Shown: in pieces, positions 59,216 through 64,000 of the stretch
How positions within the stretch are numbered: the stretch's first letter is position 1
How the letters are laid out: the number at the start of each line of letters is the position of its first letter
NCBI GenBank assembly: GCA_024516155.1
Contig: JAJJXM010000042.1
Location: 186,001 to 250,000, forward strand
From: Pyronema omphalodes
Taxonomy: Eukaryota > Ascomycota > Pezizomycetes > Pezizales > Pyronemataceae
Direction of reading: 5' to 3'
DNA: 64,000 bases
Position numbers and translations under genes: made by a program
Notes under the pieces: model-generated
What the model saw: the letters and a program-made list of their open reading frames with translations, nothing else
Told to the model about the DNA's origin: nothing
Databases searched by the model: none

Positions 59216-60008
59216 TCAAACGTTTGATCATGTATATATCATGCATGCCCAGATTATCATTTAGATGGGATGAAGATAATGGCGGTTAACCTCACTCTCA
59301 GATTGGTTTCCATCGGGCGTGGGATGACCATTGCATTACTGTACCGGGCGATTTAGTTATCGATGAGTATGGTGGCTTCAGGTACGTGGGATGCCTGGAG
59401 ATCCTCTACGCACTCTGCTCTGTAGGGATTCCCATACCTAAGCTTGCCTACCGAAGATGAGTTGTCATCCTTAGCCCTATTCTCGAAACATATCGGAGTC
59501 TTCTGATGAACCCCATCTCGTCCTATTGGCTTTCCTTTAGGTTTGATACCCAGTAAACAAACCCACACTAGTCAAGACATCACGAGATCGAAGGGATTAG
59601 TGAGATGCTACGTGTTGTTTCGGATGGAAGTAGCGGGGTGTCTTCTAGAAACGATAAATGTGATGAGGGGGTTTAATTGGGCGTAGGTTAGTATGTATAC
59701 TAATGATGCTGCTTGAGAAGCCCATCGAGGCTTGGTCAGCTCTGTATGGTGCTACTCTTCAAGGTACTTTACCAACGGCCAGCCTCCGCACTCCCGAACA
59801 GACAAGACACATCTCAAGGTCTACGTATTATATTTCATACGAATTCAGAATTCCATTACACTCTATTAGATTCTCTTGATATCTGGCTTTATGATTAGAC
59901 CCAATTAACCCAAATAATTCATTACCCTGGCCAGCAACCTTTGCTATCCCACCATCTCGGCCCCCAGCCTCAGCCTCCTCTCCTATCCCGCCCCCATCAC
60001 AGTGGCGC

Positions 60009-61141
60009 TTACAGCGGCTCGCCCTCCAAATCCTCAGTGCGTTTAGCCGCCTTAATAAACATCTCTCTCTGTTCCAACCGGTCGAGATAAGCATAAATAT
60101 TAGGATACTGTTCCCTAGTATAACCAGGTGTCCTTCCTCTTGCAGCGATTAAAGGAAAGGACATCATGATATCTGCTCCGGTCAACTTCTCTGCTGCAAG
60201 ATAGGTACGGTTTTGGAGTTCTGATTCGACGAATGAAAAGTGTGTTTGGTATTGGGGTTGGAGGTAGGATGTTTCAACCTAGATTGGGAATTAGGTTAGC
60301 TAGGGTTTAGGAAATAGGGGAGGGCTGTGTATAGATTCGGGAGAAATCGGGGGTTTGAGAATGGGATATCACCCCCGGATTGCTGAGGCGGAGTGCCTAT
60401 AGGGGGGAGAAACGGGGATTTGGAGTGCGCGTGATCATATGACCCCTAATTCGTATTCACTCTCACATTCCCCACACTCCGCGCCTCGTGTCGCCCCGCG
60501 TTTGCCACAACGCGCCTCATCCACGTGTCTGTGTAACGCTCGTGAACTAATTTCCACTGTGCCTCGTGTATGTATATTGTAATTCACAGTAAGCAAATCT
60601 TAATATCAAACATACCTTCGAAGCAATATTGTTCAAAATCGGTCTCAAAACCCACTCCATAAACCATGGCAGGGGACTTTTCCGAATCCCGTCAACCACA
60701 AGTCCCATCACCAATGGAGGGATTAATGATCCTTCGGCATAGTGCATGTAATAACGATATCTATGCAAAAATTATGAATCATATCAGCAATTCAGCTCAC
60801 ATATTTTCTAGTCTTGAGTGAATACTCAGAATCTCCTACCTCAGCCATTCTGCCTCATCACTGTGCTCAGGCTCCAGATTTTTGCCATATCTCGCTATCA
60901 GTGTCTCCACAATCAACCCGCTCTCAGCAAGCACTTGGTCGTTAATGGTTAAAACCGGGAATTTGCCGAGAGGGTGGATTTGTTTAGAGATGTCGGCGGG
61001 GGCACTCATATCGTGGCCACGGGTTAAGGGGGTTAATTCATATGGGAGGTTGAGTTCTTCAAGGAGCCAGAGGATTCGTTGGGAGCGGGAACGGTTGAGC
61101 CAATACAGCTTTATATTGGGAGTTGCGGTGGTTGTTGACAT
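60009..61141 (-). CDS. Glutathione S-transferase, Gtt1-type
   Basis: Exons 60840..61141, 60616..60760 and 60009..60278 (minus strand) join in phase across introns of 79 and 337 nt (donors GTAGGA and GTATGT, acceptors GCATAG and TCTAG), giving 238 residues. The N-terminal thioredoxin-like half holds IKLYWLNRSRSQRILWLLEELNLPYEL with the catalytic-region Ser/Arg pair, the cis-Pro segment HPLGKFPVL (about 56-64) and AESG for glutathione binding. The helical half holds HYAEGSLIPPL and LTGADIMMSFPL. Both halves line up well with Saccharomyces Gtt1, an ER-associated GST. It conjugates glutathione to electrophiles or acts as a peroxidase. The second intron is unusually long for this window. The gene is divergent from the NDUFB4-like gene. 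Confidence 0.93.
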
Positions 61142-61805
61142 CGTGAGGTTGAACAGCGGGAGAGAGGAGGATTGTTAAGATGAGATTTTAGGTACTGATA
61201 GAGTAGAATATTTGAAATTGGAAGGTTGATTGTCAATTAGCAGTGGTGATGGAGGATGTTTATGTACAGCTCCTGTGCTGTTTGCTTACCGAATATTTAC
61301 AGCCCAGCCGTCGGTCTAAGTTCTTCTTTGCACATGCCATGATAAATAGATAACTCGGTACCGGAAATATACATATACGAGTATTTGCGCCTTTCTATTA
61401 ACCTAGAAGGTGCAAATGAAGACGCCGATTAGCAATTTCCGAATCCTACAGTTGAAATCACTTCCTTCGAGGCTTAGAGTGTAGAGGAAGTGTATTTTGA
61501 CGTGCGGTTGTTTGCACCAAACTACCAGTTTTAGCCTTTTTTTCCCGTGGAAAACAGGCCAGACCTCATGATTTTAGAGCAATCAAACATGCCCTTACAT
61601 ATATTCACAAATTGGGTTGCACAACAAAAGTTCTCGTAGCTGAAGCTCTTGTTCGAACAAACACCGGAGCTTTGTCTTGGCATATCGTCATGCCATGCGT
61701 ATCTTATCAGATTGATCTCCAATGCCGCTAAGCAACATCACCGCCCACCGAACCCCGGCAATTCACGAGCGCCTCACGAACATCGAATCCATACAACAAG
61801 CAATA
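61142..61805. promoter_or_regulatory. Divergent intergenic between GST and NDUFB4-like genes
   Basis: 664 bp between two outward-facing starts. No TATA box is clear. The right part carries a pyrimidine-poor leader with CGAATCC just upstream of the NDUFB4-like ATG. Confidence 0.35.
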
Positions 61806-62478
61806 ATGGCCGGCGGACACCACAAGAGTAAGTCGCTCTGTGATAGAAGTGGATATATGTAGGATAAGAAGCTGACAGAAAGATAGTTCTCCACGAGGAC
61901 CCTGCTCTCCAAAAGTGGGCCAGTACGTTTCCCCGAAACCCCCGCGTTCGAAGTTGCCGCGTCTCCGAACCTGAATGCTTGAGCCTCGTCGATATCTGGA
62001 GCCTTGAGGAAAGCCGTTTTTGGCGTGGAAAAAGAGGTTGAGGGGGAGGTGTTGAGGGGCTTGGTGATGTCATACCGATTGTGGAGCGCAGCGGAAGTGC
62101 TCGAAGTTATGCTGGGCAGCTCTTAGGCAGCAATAGGAATGGGTGGCAGGCAAAGGGATCGGAGACTCGGGATCGGCAAAGGAGGAGATGTGGGATATTG
62201 GGCTGGGTAAAGTGCTGACCGACCGACAGCCCTCAACTTCAACCGCTTCCGTTACTTCCGCTGGACCAACAGGACCGCCAAGTACACTTTCCTCTACGTC
62301 GCTGTTATTCCTTCCATCGTTACATACTTCGCTATCAAGACTGATGTACGTTTATGTTTAACTCAGGACATATTCCTGAAAAAGAGGGGATATAGATGAT
62401 AGATGGGTGCTAATACTTGAATAGGGAAAGTACGAGCTTCGCGGTAAGAGAAGAGGAGATGACATCCGTGAGTTCTAA
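61806..62478 (+). CDS. Complex I B15/NDUFB4-type subunit
   Basis: Four exons, 61806..61827, 61887..61922, 62230..62345 and 62425..62478, join in phase (introns 59, 307 and 79 nt; donors GTAAGT, GTACGT, GTACGT; acceptors GATAG, GACAG, AATAG), giving 75 residues. The protein starts MAGGHHKILHEDPALQKWA, continues FNRFRYFRWTNRTAKYTF, has one membrane span (LYVAVIPSIVTYFAI, about 41-55) and ends GKYELRGKRRGDDIREF. This matches the fungal NADH:ubiquinone oxidoreductase B15 subunit, an accessory part of the membrane arm in the inner mitochondrial membrane. With exons of 22 and 36 nt, it has no long frame at its 5' end and could easily be missed. It converges on SAP18. Confidence 0.9.
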
Positions 62479-62800
62479 ATGCTAGAACTACGGTCATTTG
62501 TGTATAGAAGAATCAAGATCGGATGCCATGATAGCCTTTAGCATTTTTCAAACTGTAAACACGAATCACGGAGATTAGAGGTTATTATAATATCGCTCTT
62601 GGAGCTATGACTTAATTCAACTTGGAGAAAGATGGGTCATTAATGACAGATTTTTTGTTCAAGAATACAAAACTAATTTACACCGAATCAAAAAATAAAA
62701 CAAGTATTAAACTGCATGTAGACAAACTGGCTATGAAACACATGATGCCTTGACTTCCTAATCTTATGTACTACAAGTCTCTCATTACCTATTCCCAAAG
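62479..62800. other. Convergent 3' intergenic
   Basis: AT-rich 3' flank between the NDUFB4-like gene and the frame downstream of SAP18. Nothing else is seen. Confidence 0.5.
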
Positions 62801-63379
62801 CTAATATAACACCTCATCCTGTTCCGTCCAATTCAGCACATCCTCATCCATCTCAGGCAAATCCGCATCAGTCTTGCTTTCAGACTCGAATATTTCCTTC
62901 TCCTCGATATTTCTTTTCACCCCTTCTTTTTCTTGGTGTAACCCCATATTTTGCCCCTCCTCATGATAATTCGAAGACACATTCCCAAACATCATCCCAG
63001 TCTTCCATTTATCATTTTGATCCTTCGCCTCCTCTCCTCCCTTTAATTTTTCGGCACCTATTTGAGAAGGTAATCCCGATGGATTACAAGACGAGATGTG
63101 TGGGTTAATATTAACTTCGTCTGGGCGAGTATGAGTAAGGGGCCCTGAATAGGCCCAACTTTCCTGAAAATCGATGCTACTACAACCTCCGCTACCACCT
63201 CCCAACCCTTTTCCATTGCTCCTTCTTTGCATTAAATCAGCCACCTCAAACCCCCAACTAGGCTCTTCACCACGCATCCTCGTTCCACTTTCAGGGGACA
63301 AGGAATCTCTCCCCCACTGCCGCATATCCCTCCCTCGCCAACCCACTCCCATATTTCGAAGGGAAGAGGGTTGAAGTTT
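62801..63379 (-). other. Open in-frame extension downstream of the SAP18 stop
   Basis: Directly after the SAP18 TAG (63380-63382), the same frame stays open for a further 192 codons to a TAG at 62801. It first keeps the Gly/Arg character of the SAP18 tail (GWRGRDMRQWGRDS) and later becomes acidic (ESESKTDADLPEMDEDVLNW). An ATG is at 63352. It may be a former C-terminus cut by a nonsense change, a readthrough extension, an exon joined by an intron I could not place, or chance. No domain is recognised. Confidence 0.35.
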
Positions 63380-64000
63380 CTAATCCCTCCCTCCTCTTCG
63401 TGAAGCCCCACCTCTACCAAATCCCCCTCCTCCTCTACCACCTCTACTCTCCTCAACTTTCTCACCTCTCCTCCACTCTCCCTGGGGTACCCTTCCGCCT
63501 CTTCCTCTGCCGCCAAAACCCGAATCCCCCCTTGACGACCCTCCCCCAAACCCGTTCTCCCTCTCCCCTCTTCTTCCATCAGGCATTCTGGGGCCTCTTC
63601 CTCCCGTTGACACACCTCCATGACCCTCAGGATAAACAGCAACATCGATCCAATCCCCCACCACAAACTGGACCTCACTCAAAGTTTTCTTGGCAACATT
63701 ATCCAGCGCCGGGTCACCCGCAGGCACCACGGCACCCAAATCTTTGGTAGTATAGCGTGCAGCACCATAGCGGGTATCGGCATAGATTAATCTAAACCCG
63801 CATCGCGATTTGGGGGGGCATAAAGAAGGTAATGCGGAGGATAGAAGGATGCTGAGTTCGTGTAAGGTGCAATCGCGCCAGGTGTAGATTTGTATGTAGG
63901 ATCTTGGTTGGCTTGTGCTTCGGAATTCATCCAGTCTGTGGAAACCGCCGGTGCGGTAGTAAAGGTTTAGAAGGAAGGGGGTGGTTGTAGTGCGGTCGAT
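63380..64000 (-). CDS. SAP18-like Sin3 histone-deacetylase / ASAP complex subunit (5' truncated by window)
   Basis: The frame enters at the right edge, so the N-terminus is missing; 206 residues are visible. The ubiquitin-like SAP18 fold is marked by IDRTTTTPFLLNLYYRTGGF, HRLDEFRS, YIQIYTWRDCTLHELSILL, FRLIYADTRYGAARYTTKDLG and VGDWIDVAVYPEGHGG. These follow human SAP18 in order. A Gly/Arg-rich tail of about 70 residues (RGG and GRGG repeats) follows, an RNA-binding type extension. SAP18 takes part in Sin3 corepressor and exon-junction-associated complexes in the nucleus. The first codon in the window already lies in the conserved IDR motif, so only a short N-terminal part should be missing. 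Confidence 0.92.
   Translation of the reverse strand: MDRTTTTPFLLNLYYRTGGFHRLDEFRSTSQPRSYIQIYTWRDCTLHELSILLSSALPSLCPPKSRCGFRLIYADTRYGAARYTTKDLGAVVPAGDPALDNVAKKTLSEVQFVVGDWIDVAVYPEGHGGVSTGGRGPRMPDGRRGERENGFGGGSSRGDSGFGGRGRGGRVPQGEWRRGEKVEESRGGRGGGGFGRGGASRRGGRD

Larger units (their letters stand above)
46843..60008. other. Long gene desert with microsatellites and inverted repeats
   Basis: About 13 kb without a well-supported gene. Holds C11 at 47113-47123, a G-rich tract at 48480-48543, an ATAGC-type array at about 49139-49225, a TATG microsatellite at 49886-50063, T24 at 50870-50893, inverted repeats at 52023-52116 and 59173-59191/59197-59215, and a 22-bp tandem pair at 54266-54309. Frames at 55177..55437 (plus, 86 codons, after a promoter-like leader) and 55461..55811 remain possible small genes, without domain evidence. 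Confidence 0.45.

Noticed and set aside
1..64000. tRNA genes and CRISPR arrays
   Set aside because: No T-loop word such as GGTTCGA was found in a cloverleaf context, and the only regularly spaced repeats are the KEP units and microsatellites.

Overview
The window looks like nuclear DNA of a filamentous ascomycete. Genes are short and split by 50-340 nt introns with fungal splice signals (GTRNGT donors, CTRAY branch sites, YAG acceptors). The recognisable proteins match fungal families: LOC1, Cdc4-type myosin light chain, Gtt1-type glutathione transferase, a complex I B15/NDUFB4-type subunit, SAP18 and a FYVE protein. Dispersed 5S rRNA genes and long gene-poor stretches fit a Leotiomycete (Helotiales-like) genome, but the lineage is an inference.

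Layout. 1-15 kb: sparse genes (LOC1 at 4.0 kb, a small zinc-finger protein at 7.6 kb, a conserved fungal protein with DXO/RAI1-like motifs at 10.8-12.0 kb, a small membrane protein at 14.1 kb). 15-33.3 kb: three paralogous genes for secreted, KEX2-processed repeat proteins (KEPs). Each lies in a duplicated ~1.4-1.5 kb block that ends at an identical 5S rRNA gene; blocks A and B are direct, block C is inverted. Between B and C lies a compact housekeeping group: S-formylglutathione hydrolase, a small mitochondrial-type protein and a Cdc4-like light chain. 34.0-35.1 kb: a secreted Cys-rich protein with a hydrophobic tail. 36-60 kb: mostly a gene desert with microsatellites, long G/C and T homopolymers, an intact-ended hAT element (8-bp target duplication), a 97-bp TTA-flanked MITE, two strong inverted repeats and one clear gene (FYVE). 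60-64 kb: another gene-dense patch (GST, NDUFB4-like, SAP18 running off the right edge).

The most unusual content is the KEP family. The three precursors have a signal peptide followed by 4, 7 and 5 units of the form N-x-T-MKP[TA]W-x3-[WFS]-KR. They share a promoter with a 23-bp perfectly conserved element and a TATA box at fixed distance. They probably release families of small, cysteine-free, mostly WxxxW peptides. I see no DUF3328/UstY, tyrosinase, P450 or transporter gene next to them, so whether they feed a RiPP pathway, signalling or an effector function is open.

Exon coordinates, promoters and repeat boundaries were read by hand; product names rest on recognised motifs and not on database searches.
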